From the NCBI RefSeq assembly GCF_001636055.1, contig NZ_CP011789.1:2170001-2234000 (forward strand): a stretch of DNA of 64,000 bases. The letters are read 5' to 3'. Within the stretch, counting starts at the first letter, position 1, and each line of letters starts with the position of its first letter. Positions 10,401 to 18,242 of the stretch are shown in pieces. The DNA comes from Pseudomonas putida (GTDB taxonomy: Bacteria; Pseudomonadota; Gammaproteobacteria; Pseudomonadales; Pseudomonadaceae). The position numbers and the translations under genes are program-made. The notes under the pieces were generated by a model that did no database searches, was not told the DNA's origin, and was given only the letters and a program-made list of their open reading frames with translations.

Positions 10401-11623
10401 CCATGACAGCGGCCTTGGTGATTGCTGGCTACCTGGGTTCGATCAGCACCGGCAATGCCAACGATGAGGACACATTGACCGTAACCCTGCGCAAGGGCGA
10501 AAGCCTCAGCCTCGACCATGACCGCCCGGCAGGCAACCTGATGCTGGAATGGAAGGATGCCAATGGCAACTACCAGCCCATCGCCGACGGTGGCAGCTTC
10601 ACGGCCAGCCACGACGGTGTGTACAGCATTCATGTGATCAACAGCGAGAACGCCCTGGGCAACAGCAAGGCGGCGGAGAACTACAAGCTGAGCCTGGTGA
10701 TCGACTACAGCCATGCCGAAAACGAGGTCTACCAGGGCAGCTACACGCTCAGCGACAACCATGGTGGCAGCGCCTCCGGGGCGGTGGACATCACCTATCA
10801 GGCAGGTCACACCTTGCAGGGCACGGCGGGCGACGATGTACTGCTGGCGGGCAATGGCGATGACACTTTGAACGGTGGTGCCGGTCACGATGTGCTGGTG
10901 GGAGGGGTGGGGAACGACGCCCTGTACGGCGGGGAGGGAGATGATCTGCTGATCGGTGGCCCCGGCAACGACCTGCTGGACGGTGGGCCAGGCAATGACA
11001 CCGCCAGCTACGCGTCGGCCACTGCCGGGGTGACGGTCGATCTCGGCCATGTCGGTGCGCAGAACACCGGCGGTGCGGGGCTCGACACCTTGGTCAGCAT
11101 CGAGAACCTGATCGGCTCGGACGACAACGACACGCTGATCGGCAACGATGGGGACAATGTGCTCAGCGGTGGCCTGGGGGACGACATTCTCATCGGCGGT
11201 GGCGGTAACGACATCCTAATTGGCGGGCCAGGCAACGACACACTCACCGGCGGCAGCGGCAACGATACCTTCGTCTGGCAGAAAGGCGACACCGGGCACG
11301 ACCGGGTGACCGACTTCACGCCGGGCAGCGACCGGCTCGACCTGTCGCAATTGCTGCAGGGCGAGAACGCCACGGCGGCGTCACTGGATGACTACCTGCA
11401 CTTCAAGGTCAGTGGCAGTGGGGTCAATGTGGTCTCGACCCTTGAGGTCAGCAGCGTGGCGGGCGCTGCGGCGACCCAGACCATCGATCTTGCCGGTGTC
11501 GACCTGGCCCAGCATTACGGGGTGACGGCTGGAGCTGGAGGCATGATCGCGGCGGGGCACGATACCGCGACCGTCATCAACGGCATGCTCAACGATCATT
11601 CGTTGAAGGTGGATACCGTGTGA
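4469..11623 (+). CDS. Large RTX adhesin with retention module, LapG-type site, VWA domain (LapA/MapA-like)
   Basis: A 2384-residue secreted surface adhesin, predicted to mediate attachment and biofilm formation. The start at 4469 is supported by GGGGAGG about ten bases upstream and begins MAKSIGVVSKVIGQVFAV, typical of LapA retention modules; an upstream GTG in frame has no such support. PAAG at residues 114-117, after AIAAGADPTQEGEA, matches the periplasmic LapG protease target. A proline-rich linker (about 178-200) leads into six tandem units of roughly 244 residues, each a T1SS-143-like plus a cadherin-like subdomain ending VDDVPKA. Then come a VWA domain with MIDAS motif DVSGS from Asp1586, cadherin-like and secretion-associated regions, two RTX nonapeptide blocks (about 2114-2178 and 2211-2269) and a C-terminal secretion signal. 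Unusually it carries eight cysteines in the repeats. It resembles MapA more than giant LapA in length; the exact name is uncertain. Confidence 0.93.
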   Translation: MAKSIGVVSKVIGQVFAVGSDGAKRLLVEGDRLFAGEQLETGAAGAVAVRLHNGAELTLGRGSSLEMTPDLLANRAPHVHAPDTLPSQAQLSDVERLQQAIAAGADPTQEGEAPAAGPGANGAPGALGGGHSFVLLTEVAGRVDPTIGFPTAGFNGIPELANRYIGTLDVDNNAGPFGPPAIPPINPPINPPVNPPVTPPDNPVTLRGLDLSPAELTLNEANLPLGSASNPAALTQSGSFTVVAPDGVFNLSVGGINVVTAGVVTGVGQSITTGLGNILTITGYNPSTGVVSYSYTLTGAEQHADGAGNNELGEHFPVLVSDTDGDVASGSLDVIIRDDVPTAVNDTNAVTATEQHTQLTGNVLDNDVQGADRVVGGPVVAGTYVGTYGTLVLASDGSYTYTLNPEDADFKNLNGGGHGVETFTYTLKDADGDTSSATLTLNITNLDDPVTLGGLDVEGGELTVYEKHLSNGSAPDSTALTQSGSFTVSAPDGLQTLTVGGISVVSGGLVAGFPQSITTALGNTLTITGYNPTTGVVSYSYTLLGNEGHPVGEGTNSLSEHFSVIAQDTDGSSATATLDVNIVDDVPQAQPDSASVVEGGTVSGNVLLNDQLGADQAGTSNVVVGARAGSDTSTSAIGNLNTAIGGLYGTLTIDAAGNATYHANPNAVAPAGATDVFVYTIRDTDGDESTTTITINVKDCSLIAGPNDGVTVYEKALDLVKDGNDLAPGTVTGSAPSSTGETASGSLAGSVSGGIGALTYTLVGSAVGQYGQIQLNADGSYTYTLTSAPKSPDNVNDGPNSLTESFTYEVKDSLGNSTTSTIVITIVDDVPKAHSDFANVFEGGTVSGNVLVNDVFGADVVADGKYVVGVRAGGDTSTSAIGQLGVQVVGQYGYLTLDAQGNATYHANPDSVTPPGATDVFVYTIRDADGDESTTTITIDIHDCSLVATPDGGVTVYEKALDLVKDGNDLAPGTVTGSDPHSPGETASGSLAGSVSGGIGAMTFTLVGNATGQYGQIQLNADGSYTYTLTSAPKSPGNVNDGANTLTESFTYQVKDSLGNSTTGTIVISIVDDVPKAHCDVASVTEGGVVSGNVLDNDIVGADVRGDGQYVVGVRAGSDTSTSAIGQVGSQVMGQYGYLTVDAQGNATYHANPNSVSQAGATDVFVYTLRDADGDESTTTITINVHDSKLVACEDSEVKVYEKALDLNKDGNDLAAGNVTGSDPHSTAETASGSLAGSVGGGVGALTFSLVGNATGQYGQIQLNADGSYTYTLTSAPKTPGNANDGANSLTESFTYKVTDSVGNSTTSTIVITIVDDVPKAHCDVASVTEGCVVSGNVLDNDIVGADARADGQYVVGVRAGSDTSTSAIGQLGSQVMGQYGYLTLDAQGNATYHANPDSVSKAGASDVFVYTIRDADGDESTTTITINVQDSKLVACEDRDVTVYEKALDLVKDGNDLAAGTVTGSDPHSTAETASGSLVGSVGGGVGALTYSLVGNAVGQFGQIQINADGSYTYTLTSAPKTPGGADDGANRVVEYFTYKATDSLGNSVTSSIAISIVDDVPKAVCAERSITPGQVDSNILLVIDVSGSMNVDSGVQGLSRLALAKQAINALLDKYDDMGDIKVQIVTFATGAWVKTPVWVSIAEAKSIVAGLSADGSTYYDSAATKAQEAFVTSGKIAGAQNISYFFSDGVPTNGHSMTAVRETAWESFLDNNGIKSYAIGLGTGVNQANLDPLAYDGSSHVDTDSVVVTDLSQLSAVLSGTVQGAPITGSLMSGGHFGADGGFIKALLVDGTTYTFDPKANAGQGGYTVAGGPDKASFDTTGNTLSIKTALGGTLLVDMDTGEFTYTPPKDAGSSQVEKFGFTVSDNDGDTSSASLVVKINSNSAPVAGADHIITNIAGASVTVPAEALLANDSDADHDHLSAAPITFNTGFADKGAGFTVGSQVQTLKFDGTVNKPENQLKDLARSDFTAVSGSMTAALVIAGYLGSISTGNANDEDTLTVTLRKGESLSLDHDRPAGNLMLEWKDANGNYQPIADGGSFTASHDGVYSIHVINSENALGNSKAAENYKLSLVIDYSHAENEVYQGSYTLSDNHGGSASGAVDITYQAGHTLQGTAGDDVLLAGNGDDTLNGGAGHDVLVGGVGNDALYGGEGDDLLIGGPGNDLLDGGPGNDTASYASATAGVTVDLGHVGAQNTGGAGLDTLVSIENLIGSDDNDTLIGNDGDNVLSGGLGDDILIGGGGNDILIGGPGNDTLTGGSGNDTFVWQKGDTGHDRVTDFTPGSDRLDLSQLLQGENATAASLDDYLHFKVSGSGVNVVSTLEVSSVAGAAATQTIDLAGVDLAQHYGVTAGAGGMIAAGHDTATVINGMLNDHSLKVDTV

Positions 11624-11653
11624 CGACCGGGCTTGCCTTCTGTAGGCGCGTGT

Positions 11654-12019
11654 TCAGGGCAGGCGCAGGGTCTTCTGCTTGAGGATGTAGAGGGTGACCA
11701 GTACGGCACTGGTGAGCATGAAGGCCCTGGCCCAGAACAGCGGCACCAGATAGCACGACAGCCCGATGCTCGCCCACATCAGGCCGATGGCGTAGACCTT
11801 GCCCTTGAGCGGGATACCGTCGCCGTTGAGGTAGTCGCGAATCCACGGTCCGAGCCTGGGGTGGTTCACCAACCAGTCGTGGAATCGTGGTGAGCTGCGG
11901 GCGAAACAGGCCGCCGCCAGCAGCAGGAAAGGGGTGGTGGGCAACACCGGCAGGAAGATCCCCAGCACCCCCAGCGCGACACTGAGCCAGCCGACGGCCA
12001 GCAGCAGGTAGCGCACCAC
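11654..12019 (-). CDS. DUF454 (YbaN-like) small inner-membrane protein
   Basis: A 121-residue membrane protein of the DUF454/YbaN family, whose function is not known. It starts MVRYLLLAVGWLSVALGVLGIFLPVLPTTPF, the family's diagnostic N-terminus, with hydrophobic segments near residues 4-32 and 70-105 and the conserved CFARSSPRFHDWL motif between them. It lies just six bases downstream of the YecA-like gene on the same strand and is probably co-transcribed with it. Its 3' end faces the adhesin across a 30-bp gap with no visible intrinsic terminator. Confidence 0.9.
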   Translation of the reverse strand: MVRYLLLAVGWLSVALGVLGIFLPVLPTTPFLLLAAACFARSSPRFHDWLVNHPRLGPWIRDYLNGDGIPLKGKVYAIGLMWASIGLSCYLVPLFWARAFMLTSAVLVTLYILKQKTLRLP

Positions 12020-12025
12020 TGCGAA

Positions 12026-12613
12026 TCAGTGGTGGCGCGGCTTGAGCAGGGCTGGTTTTTCGTCCGGCGCGTGCAGCAGCAGGAACAGCGCGCTGAGTGC
12101 CTCGGGAATCTGCACGACCATGTCGTCCTGCAGGTTGGCGTTGCTGGCGATGTCGGCGAACTCAGGTTGCTCGTCGAACAGGCCCGAGCCAACCATGATC
12201 GGCAGCAGCATTTCGCTGACTTCCTCTTCGGCGTTCTCGAACCAGGCCTCTTCACGCAGGAACACGCCTTCCATGAAGCCGATGCACCAGCCGCGCAGGT
12301 CGGAATCGTCCGGCTCGTCGGTCAGGTCCAGCTCGCAAGGCAGGTCGAACTCTTCGTCGCTGGCCAGCTGGCGAGCGATGTGGCCCTTGAGGGCCACCAG
12401 CGTCGCTTCGATCTCGGTGCGCTGGGCTTCGCTGGCGTAGTGAGGTTCTTCGGCGAAAAGCGCGTCGATCCATTCGCGCTCGGGGACGTCCTCGGCACAG
12501 ATCGACAACGCGGTCAGGTAGCCGTGTGCGGCGACGTAGTCCAGTGCTTCCTCGTGCAGCTCGTCGGCGTCGAGGAAGGCTTGCAGGCGGGTCAGTTGCT
12601 CGGCGAAGGACAT
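12026..12613 (-). CDS. YecA/YgfB family (UPF0149) protein
   Basis: A 195-residue soluble, very acidic protein of the UPF0149 family (YecA/YgfB). The family motif RGWCIGFMEGV is present near residue 104, in an otherwise helical sequence rich in Glu and Asp. There is no C-terminal SEC-C zinc motif, which distinguishes it from longer YecA proteins. The family's role is poorly defined; YgfB has been linked to gene regulation in P. aeruginosa, but this paralogue need not share that. The gene is divergent from recQ and followed by the DUF454 gene. Confidence 0.85.
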   Translation of the reverse strand: MSFAEQLTRLQAFLDADELHEEALDYVAAHGYLTALSICAEDVPEREWIDALFAEEPHYASEAQRTEIEATLVALKGHIARQLASDEEFDLPCELDLTDEPDDSDLRGWCIGFMEGVFLREEAWFENAEEEVSEMLLPIMVGSGLFDEQPEFADIASNANLQDDMVVQIPEALSALFLLLHAPDEKPALLKPRHH

Positions 12614-12723
12614 TACAGGGCTACCTTGGGGAATAAACGATAGTGAATTCTAGCACCTTGCAGCCTTGGCGGGGCAAAGGGAACGTCTGTCACCGTAGCC
12701 TGCCGCAGAGCAGGGCAGTCGGG

Positions 12724-12729
12724 TATACT
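12724..12729 (+). promoter_or_regulatory. Candidate -10 box upstream of recQ
   Basis: TATACT lies about 128 bp upstream of the recQ start within the 243-bp yecA/recQ divergent region. No clear -35 hexamer sits 16-18 bp upstream, so this is a weak prediction. Nothing else stands out in 12614-12856. Confidence 0.3.
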
Positions 12730-12856
12730 CCGCGGTTTTTCAAGCCAGCTGGCGTTTCTGCGCAGCCCGGCAAAAACCGCTTACGCATTCGGTGTGCGCG
12801 CGGCGGATTTATCGTCCAGCCTGTGTCCAGGATGGTACGGCGATTTGGAGTGGCAA

Positions 12857-15004
12857 ATGCTCGAACAGGCTCAGCGCGTCCTCAAGGATATCTTCGGCTA
12901 CGACAGCTTCCGAGGTCGCCAGGCGGCGATCATCGAATGCGTGGCCAACGGGGGCGATGCACTGGTCCTGATGCCCACCGGTGGTGGCAAGTCGCTGTGT
13001 TTCCAGGTGCCAGGCCTGCTGCGTCCGGGCCTGACCGTGGTGGTGTCGCCGCTGATCGCGTTGATGGACGACCAGGTCGCCACGCTCGACGAGCTGGGGG
13101 TGGCCGCGGCCGCGCTGAACTCGACGCTCAGCCCCGAGCAGCAGCGCGACCTGGCTGGGCGCCTGCGCCGCGGTGAGGTGAAGATGCTGTACCTGGCGCC
13201 TGAACGCCTGGTGCAGCCACGCATGCTGGAGTTCCTGCGCGACCTGGACATCTCGCTGTTCGCCATCGACGAAGCGCATTGCGTGTCGCAATGGGGGCAT
13301 GATTTCCGCCCCGAGTACCTGCAACTGGGCCAGCTTGCCGAACTGTTCCCGCACGTGCCGCGTATTGCCCTGACCGCCACCGCCGACATGCGCACCCGTG
13401 AGGAAATCGTCCAGCGCCTGCACCTGCAGGGCGCGGAGCGTTTCTTATCGAGCTTCGACCGGCCCAACATCTTCTATCGCATCGTGCCCAAGGAGTCGCC
13501 ACGCAAGCAACTGATGGCGTTTCTCGGCGAGCGGCGCGGCAACGCCGGCATCGTCTACTGCCTGTCGCGCAAGAAAGTCGATGAAACCGCCGCCTTCCTC
13601 TGCGAGCAGGGATTCCCGGCGCTGCCCTATCACGCCGGCCTGGCAGCAGAGACCCGCTCGGCCAACCAGCACCGCTTCCTCAACGAGGAAGGGCTGATCA
13701 TGGTGGCCACCATCGCGTTCGGCATGGGCATCGACAAGCCCAACGTGCGTTTCGTCGCTCACCTGGACCTGCCCAAGTCGCTAGAGGCCTACTACCAGGA
13801 AACCGGTCGGGCCGGGCGTGATGGCCTGCCTTCCGATGCCTGGATGGCCTATGGCCTGCAGGACATGGTGATGCTCAAGCAGATGCTGCAGAACTCCGAA
13901 GGCGATGAGCGTCACAAGCGTATCGAACAACATAAGCTCGACGCGATGCTGGCGCTGTGCGAAGAGACGCGCTGCCGGCGCCAGTCGCTGCTGGCCTACT
14001 TCGATGAGGTGCTCGAGCAGCCCTGCGGCCATTGCGACAACTGCGTCGACAATGTGCAGACCTGGGATGCCACCGAGCCCGCGCGTCAGGCACTGTCAGC
14101 CGTGTTTCGCACTGGCCAGCGCTATGGGGTCGGCCATCTGGTCGATGTCCTGCTGGGCAAGGATACCGAGAAGGTACGCAATTTCGGTCACGAGAAACTG
14201 TCGGTGTTCGGGGTCGGGAAGGCGTTGGGCGAGCACGAATGGCGGTCGCTGTTCCGTCAGCTGGTTGCCCGCGGCCTGGTGGACATCGACCTCGAGGGTT
14301 ATGGCGGCCTGCGTCTGTCCGACACCTGCCGGCCACTGCTGCGCGGCGAAGTGAACCTGCAATTGCGCCGCGATCTCAAGCCGCAGACCGTGGCCAAGTC
14401 CTCGGGCAGTGGCGGCGGCAGCCCAGCCAGCCAGTTGGTGCGTGCCGAAGAGCGCGAGCTGTGGGAAGCGCTGCGCACACTGCGCCGCAAGCTGGCGGAG
14501 GAGCACAGCGTGCCGCCCTATGTCATCTTCCCCGATTCGACGTTGCTCGAGATGCTGCGCAGCCAGCCCACCAGTCTCAGCGACATGGCCCAGGTCAGCG
14601 GCGTGGGCGCGCGCAAGCTGGAGCGCTATGGCCAGGCGTTCCTGGAAGTACTCAACGGCGCCGGCGGCACCGAGGAGGCGCCGAAGGTGGTGCTCGACCT
14701 GCGGCATGAACTGGTCAGCCTGGCCCGCGCTGGGATGACTCCGGCGCAGATCGCCGGGCAGTTGAACTGCAGCGAGAAGAACGTCTACAACCTCTTGGCC
14801 GAGGCCATCGGGCGCCAGGAGCTGAGCCTGGAGCAGGCGCTGGACTTGCCAGAAGAATTGATGATGGAGGTGCAGGACGCATTCCTCGACGGGGAGGGTG
14901 AACTGCCGCCGGTTTCGGCCATCGCTCCGCAGTTTGGCCAACGCGTGCCGGAAGGGGTGCTGTATTGCGTGCGGGCGGCGCTGGCGGCGGAGTTCGAGCT
15001 TTGA
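12857..15004 (+). CDS. recQ: ATP-dependent DNA helicase RecQ
   Basis: A 715-residue 3'-5' DNA helicase of the RecF recombination pathway. The ATG at 12857 follows a GGAG six bases upstream; the longer frame from 12794 lacks this. The helicase core has Walker A PTGGGKSL, the DEAHC Walker B box, [10 protein letters not shown] (motif VI), then the RQC zinc site with its cysteines in CRRQ and CGHCDNC, a winged helix, and a C-terminal HRDC domain (about 540-620). A further C-terminal extension with a helix-turn-helix-like segment ([21 protein letters not shown]) follows, as in other pseudomonad RecQ proteins. It stands alone on this strand. Confidence 0.97.
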   Translation: MLEQAQRVLKDIFGYDSFRGRQAAIIECVANGGDALVLMPTGGGKSLCFQVPGLLRPGLTVVVSPLIALMDDQVATLDELGVAAAALNSTLSPEQQRDLAGRLRRGEVKMLYLAPERLVQPRMLEFLRDLDISLFAIDEAHCVSQWGHDFRPEYLQLGQLAELFPHVPRIALTATADMRTREEIVQRLHLQGAERFLSSFDRPNIFYRIVPKESPRKQLMAFLGERRGNAGIVYCLSRKKVDETAAFLCEQGFPALPYHAGLAAETRSANQHRFLNEEGLIMVATIAFGMGIDKPNVRFVAHLDLPKSLEAYYQETGRAGRDGLPSDAWMAYGLQDMVMLKQMLQNSEGDERHKRIEQHKLDAMLALCEETRCRRQSLLAYFDEVLEQPCGHCDNCVDNVQTWDATEPARQALSAVFRTGQRYGVGHLVDVLLGKDTEKVRNFGHEKLSVFGVGKALGEHEWRSLFRQLVARGLVDIDLEGYGGLRLSDTCRPLLRGEVNLQLRRDLKPQTVAKSSGSGGGSPASQLVRAEERELWEALRTLRRKLAEEHSVPPYVIFPDSTLLEMLRSQPTSLSDMAQVSGVGARKLERYGQAFLEVLNGAGGTEEAPKVVLDLRHELVSLARAGMTPAQIAGQLNCSEKNVYNLLAEAIGRQELSLEQALDLPEELMMEVQDAFLDGEGELPPVSAIAPQFGQRVPEGVLYCVRAALAAEFEL

Positions 15005-15153
15005 GGCAGCAGTGCCTGTTGCCGCAAGCGTAGGGTGCCGCTGACAACGCCGGGTATCCCGGCCATTGCTGACCTTTGTCATTCTTTTTGTCGATTATCG
15101 GACCTTTCCCACTCGTCGAGCCTTGCCTGATACCCCGGGGCATGATTAGCTGA

Positions 15154-15164
15154 CTAATAATTAG
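15154..15164. promoter_or_regulatory. Candidate MarR autoregulatory operator
   Basis: The near-perfect palindrome CTAAT-A-ATTAG sits 21 bp upstream of the MarR-family start codon, in the AT-rich part of an otherwise GC-rich region. MarR proteins commonly bind such palindromes to repress their own genes. The assignment is by position and symmetry only. Confidence 0.4.
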
Positions 15165-15184
15165 TTCTATCGATCGAGTTGCTT

Positions 15185-15622
15185 ATGCCCCTGACCGACA
15201 ACCAACACCGCTTCGGCATGCAGCTGGCCCAGATGTCCCGGGGCTGGCGCGCCGAACTGGACCGCCGCCTGGCTGGGCTGAACCTGTCCCAGGCCCGCTG
15301 GCTGGTGCTGCTGCACCTGGCCCGTTTCGACGAATCGCCGACCCAGCGCGAGCTGGCGCAGAGTGTCGGCGTCGAAGGCCCGACCCTGGCGCGTCTGCTC
15401 GACAGCCTGGAAAGTCAGGGGCTGGTACGGCGCCAAGCGGTCATGGAGGATCGGCGGGCGAAGAAGATCCTGTTGTGCCCGCCTGCAAAACCGCTCATCG
15501 ATCAGATCGAAACCATTGCCAATGCCCTTCGCGCCGAACTCTTCACGGGCGTTGATGAGGCGGATCTGGAGGTGTGCATGCGTGTGCACGCGAAGATTCT
15601 GGGCAATCTCGAGAAGTCCTGA
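15185..15622 (+). CDS. MarR-family transcriptional regulator
   Basis: A 145-residue winged-helix regulator of the MarR family. The core RWLVLLHLARFDESPTQRELAQSVGVEGPTLARLLDSLESQGLVRR is the recognition region (positions about 36-80), followed by a beta wing (VMEDRRAKKILL) and a C-terminal dimerisation helix. I prefer the ATG at 15185 over the TTG two codons earlier. There is no strong Shine-Dalgarno. The ligand and targets are not evident; the flanking genes recQ and the patatin-like gene are unlikely to be part of the same unit, and a strong terminator follows. Confidence 0.9.
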   Translation: MPLTDNQHRFGMQLAQMSRGWRAELDRRLAGLNLSQARWLVLLHLARFDESPTQRELAQSVGVEGPTLARLLDSLESQGLVRRQAVMEDRRAKKILLCPPAKPLIDQIETIANALRAELFTGVDEADLEVCMRVHAKILGNLEKS

Positions 15623-15651
15623 CCCCCGCACCACGCTTGGCGGTACAAGAA

Positions 15652-15685
15652 AACGGATAGTGGCTCACGCCCTATCCGTTTTTTT
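15652..15685 (+). terminator. Intrinsic terminator after MarR gene
   Basis: AACGGATAG and CTATCCGTT form a stem around a short GC-rich loop, followed by a run of T. It lies between the convergent MarR and patatin-like genes and could serve both strands, since A residues flank the left arm. Confidence 0.85.
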
Positions 15686-15705
15686 ATGTCGCGCCTTCGT
15701 ACGCT

Positions 15706-17892
15706 CTAGAAGGTGTGTCCCAGATTCAGGTACACCGCCTTCTGGTGCTCGGTGTTGGCGCCATAACTGATGTTCAGCGGCCCAAGCGGCGTGTCCAGCC
15801 CGAGGAAGATGCTCGCGGCGTTGATATAGCCACTGTCGAACTCGTTGTCGTTGTTCCAGGCGCGGCCACGCTCCAGCGACCCGCCCAGGTACAGCGGGAA
15901 GTCCAGCGGCAGGTAGGCGCGGGGAGTCAGGCGACGGTAGTAGACCACGCGCATCAGGCTGATGTTCTGCCCCGACACCGAGTCCTGGCGAAAGCCCGAT
16001 AGCTGCCGAGCGCCGCCAAGCACGAAGCTGGAGGTCACCACCTCGGTATCGTCCAGGGTGCGGCCATAGCGGCCGCCGAATACCCAGGTGTTCGGCCCGT
16101 AGCTCAACGCCTTGTCGATGTTGAACTGCCACTGTCGGTAGTCGCTGTCCGAGTCCAGCGAGCGGTCGTACTTGCGCAAGGTCAGGCCGATGTCTTCGCC
16201 GCTGTGGGGGAAGTACACGTTGTCGAGGGTGTCGAAGGAGTATTTCAGTTCGTAGAAGCCTTCATTGAAGCTGACCTTTGGCAGGTCCTGGTCGCCGATG
16301 CGCACTTCAGCCTCACCCCAGGCCTTGCCTACGCCCAGGCGTACTTCACCGTAGGTGCCGATCTGTCGACCCAGGTTCAGACCAAAGCCGTAGCGTTCCA
16401 GGCGGTACTCGGCCACCGGGTCGTTGTCCAGGGTCGCTTCGATGTTCTGCGAGCCGAGCGACAGGTACGGGGCGACGAAGTAGCGCGAGCCGACGTCCAG
16501 CGGCTGGTAGAACTCGCTGTAGAGCTCCTGCTGATCGCCGATCTGTGCCCGGGTCAGCCATTCAGCGCCCAGGCGATTGATGCCGTTCATCCGATAGCTG
16601 GCACCCAGATTGAAGGCACTGTCGCCGCGCATGTCATCGGACAGGTTCAGGCCCAGGCGCAGGTAGTCGGTACCGCCGCGTTTACCCCGGGCGTTGATCA
16701 CCAGCGTGTTTTCCTCGCCCTTGTGCACCACGCGGTACTGCACCCGGTCGAAGTAGTCCAGGCCGTAGAGGGTACCCATATCGGTTTGCAAGCGCTCCAG
16801 CTCCAGCGGCTCGCCCAGGGGCTGGCGGATGTAGTAGCGGATCACGTCATCGCTGACCTTTGAATCGTTCTCCACCTTGATCGCCGTGATGATGGGCGTG
16901 CGCTGTTGCGCAGAGCGGGCCACGGCCAACTGGCTGTCGCCGCCAGCCTGGCGCAGCACCGCCAGGCGTGCGTCGAGGGCGCGGGTGGCGCGGTAGCCGG
17001 CGTCGATCATGTCCTGGGCACGGCCGAAGTCGGTCACGCCAAAGGCTGCCAGTGCTGGCTGTACCAGGATGTCGTCGCGGTGCAGGCTGGCCAGTTGCTC
17101 CTCGGAGTTGCGCCGGGTCATCAGGGTGATCGACTGGTTGAGCACGTCCACGACCGTGGCCAGTTGCTTGCGGCTGCGCAGCGGGGTGCCGATATCGACG
17201 ACGATAGCCATGTCCACGCCCATTTCGCGCACCACATCCAGCGGGATGTTGTCGACCATGCCACCGTCCACCAGCAGGCGCCCATCGAGCTCGACCGGGG
17301 CGAACACTGCCGGAATCGACATGCTGGCGCGCACCACCTGAGGCAGGTGACCACGGCGGAACACCACCTTCTCACCGCTGGCGATGTCGGTGGCAACGGC
17401 GCGGAACGGGATCGGCAGTTTGTCGAAGTCACGAATGTCAGCGGTGTGGGCCAGCTTGCTTTCCAGCAGCAATGACAGGTTCTGGCCCTGTATCACCCCC
17501 AGCGGCAAGCCAAGGCTGCCGTCATCGCGAAAGCTCAGCTTCTGCTTGACCAGGAAATCGCGGTCGTCCTGCTTGCGGCGAAACGGCACATCCTTGCGCG
17601 GCGGTGCGTCGGAAAGTGCCTGCTGCCAGTCGAGGGTACGGGCCAGGTGTTCGAGCTCCTCGATGCTGTAGCCGGAGGCATACAGGCCGCCAACCACCGC
17701 GCCCATGCTGGTCCCGGCGATGGCGTCGATGTGCACGCCTTGTTCCTCCAGGGCCTTGAGCACGCCGATATGCGCAAGGCCGCGGGCAGCACCCCCCGAC
17801 AGCACCAGGCCGACCTTGGGCCGAGGCGGCTCCACGGCCAGGGCGGTGAACGAGGTGAGCGCCAGCAACAGGCATAACAGCAGATGATGCAT
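15706..17892 (-). CDS. plpD: Patatin-like phospholipase, type Vd autotransporter (PlpD-like)
   Basis: A 728-residue lipolytic outer-membrane protein, the same length I recall for P. aeruginosa PlpD. The ATG at 17892 gives a clean signal peptide (MHHLLLCLLLALTSFTALA); an upstream TTG start is not needed. The patatin domain shows the oxyanion motif SGGAARG, the nucleophile elbow GTSMG (Ser62) and the DGG box of the catalytic Asp near residue 210. A POTRA domain follows (about 310-390), then a 16-strand BamA/Omp85-like barrel ending in GHTF, with Phe last as expected for outer-membrane insertion. A TATACT -10 candidate (17925-17930, minus strand) precedes it. It is divergent from the SelW-like gene. 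Confidence 0.94.
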   Translation of the reverse strand: MHHLLLCLLLALTSFTALAVEPPRPKVGLVLSGGAARGLAHIGVLKALEEQGVHIDAIAGTSMGAVVGGLYASGYSIEELEHLARTLDWQQALSDAPPRKDVPFRRKQDDRDFLVKQKLSFRDDGSLGLPLGVIQGQNLSLLLESKLAHTADIRDFDKLPIPFRAVATDIASGEKVVFRRGHLPQVVRASMSIPAVFAPVELDGRLLVDGGMVDNIPLDVVREMGVDMAIVVDIGTPLRSRKQLATVVDVLNQSITLMTRRNSEEQLASLHRDDILVQPALAAFGVTDFGRAQDMIDAGYRATRALDARLAVLRQAGGDSQLAVARSAQQRTPIITAIKVENDSKVSDDVIRYYIRQPLGEPLELERLQTDMGTLYGLDYFDRVQYRVVHKGEENTLVINARGKRGGTDYLRLGLNLSDDMRGDSAFNLGASYRMNGINRLGAEWLTRAQIGDQQELYSEFYQPLDVGSRYFVAPYLSLGSQNIEATLDNDPVAEYRLERYGFGLNLGRQIGTYGEVRLGVGKAWGEAEVRIGDQDLPKVSFNEGFYELKYSFDTLDNVYFPHSGEDIGLTLRKYDRSLDSDSDYRQWQFNIDKALSYGPNTWVFGGRYGRTLDDTEVVTSSFVLGGARQLSGFRQDSVSGQNISLMRVVYYRRLTPRAYLPLDFPLYLGGSLERGRAWNNDNEFDSGYINAASIFLGLDTPLGPLNISYGANTEHQKAVYLNLGHTF

Positions 17893-17960
17893 TGTGAGTC
17901 TCAACGCGATGGGCAAAGACCGCTAGTATAAGCGGCTCACTCACCAGGAACTGTCTCCAC

Positions 17961-18242
17961 ATGGCCGATACCAAGCCAGAAGTTGTCATCACGTATTGCA
18001 CGCAGTGCCAATGGCTGCTGCGTGCTGCCTGGCTGGCTCAGGAGCTGCTCAGCACCTTTAGCGACGATCTTGCCCGAGTGTCCCTGGAACCGGGTACCGG
18101 TGGGGTGTTTCGCATCACCTGCGACGGCGCGCAGATCTGGGAGCGCAAGCTCGATGGTGGCTTCCCCGAGGCCAAGGTGCTCAAGCAGCGGGTGCGTGAC
18201 CAGATCGACCCGCAGCGAGACCTGGGCCACAACGACCGTTGA
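17961..18242 (+). CDS. SelT/SelW/SelH-family (Rdx) thioredoxin-like protein
   Basis: A 93-residue cytoplasmic protein of the SelW-like family. The thioredoxin-fold redox motif CTQC (Cys13, Cys16) follows the first beta strand (VVITYCTQC), and the conserved GGVFRITCDGAQIWERKLDGGFPEAK stretch contains the second half of the fold. Cys stands where eukaryotic SelW has selenocysteine. The bacterial function is not established; a role in thiol redox reactions is inferred. Its stop is immediately followed by the stop of the convergent DMT exporter gene. Confidence 0.9.
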   Translation: MADTKPEVVITYCTQCQWLLRAAWLAQELLSTFSDDLARVSLEPGTGGVFRITCDGAQIWERKLDGGFPEAKVLKQRVRDQIDPQRDLGHNDR

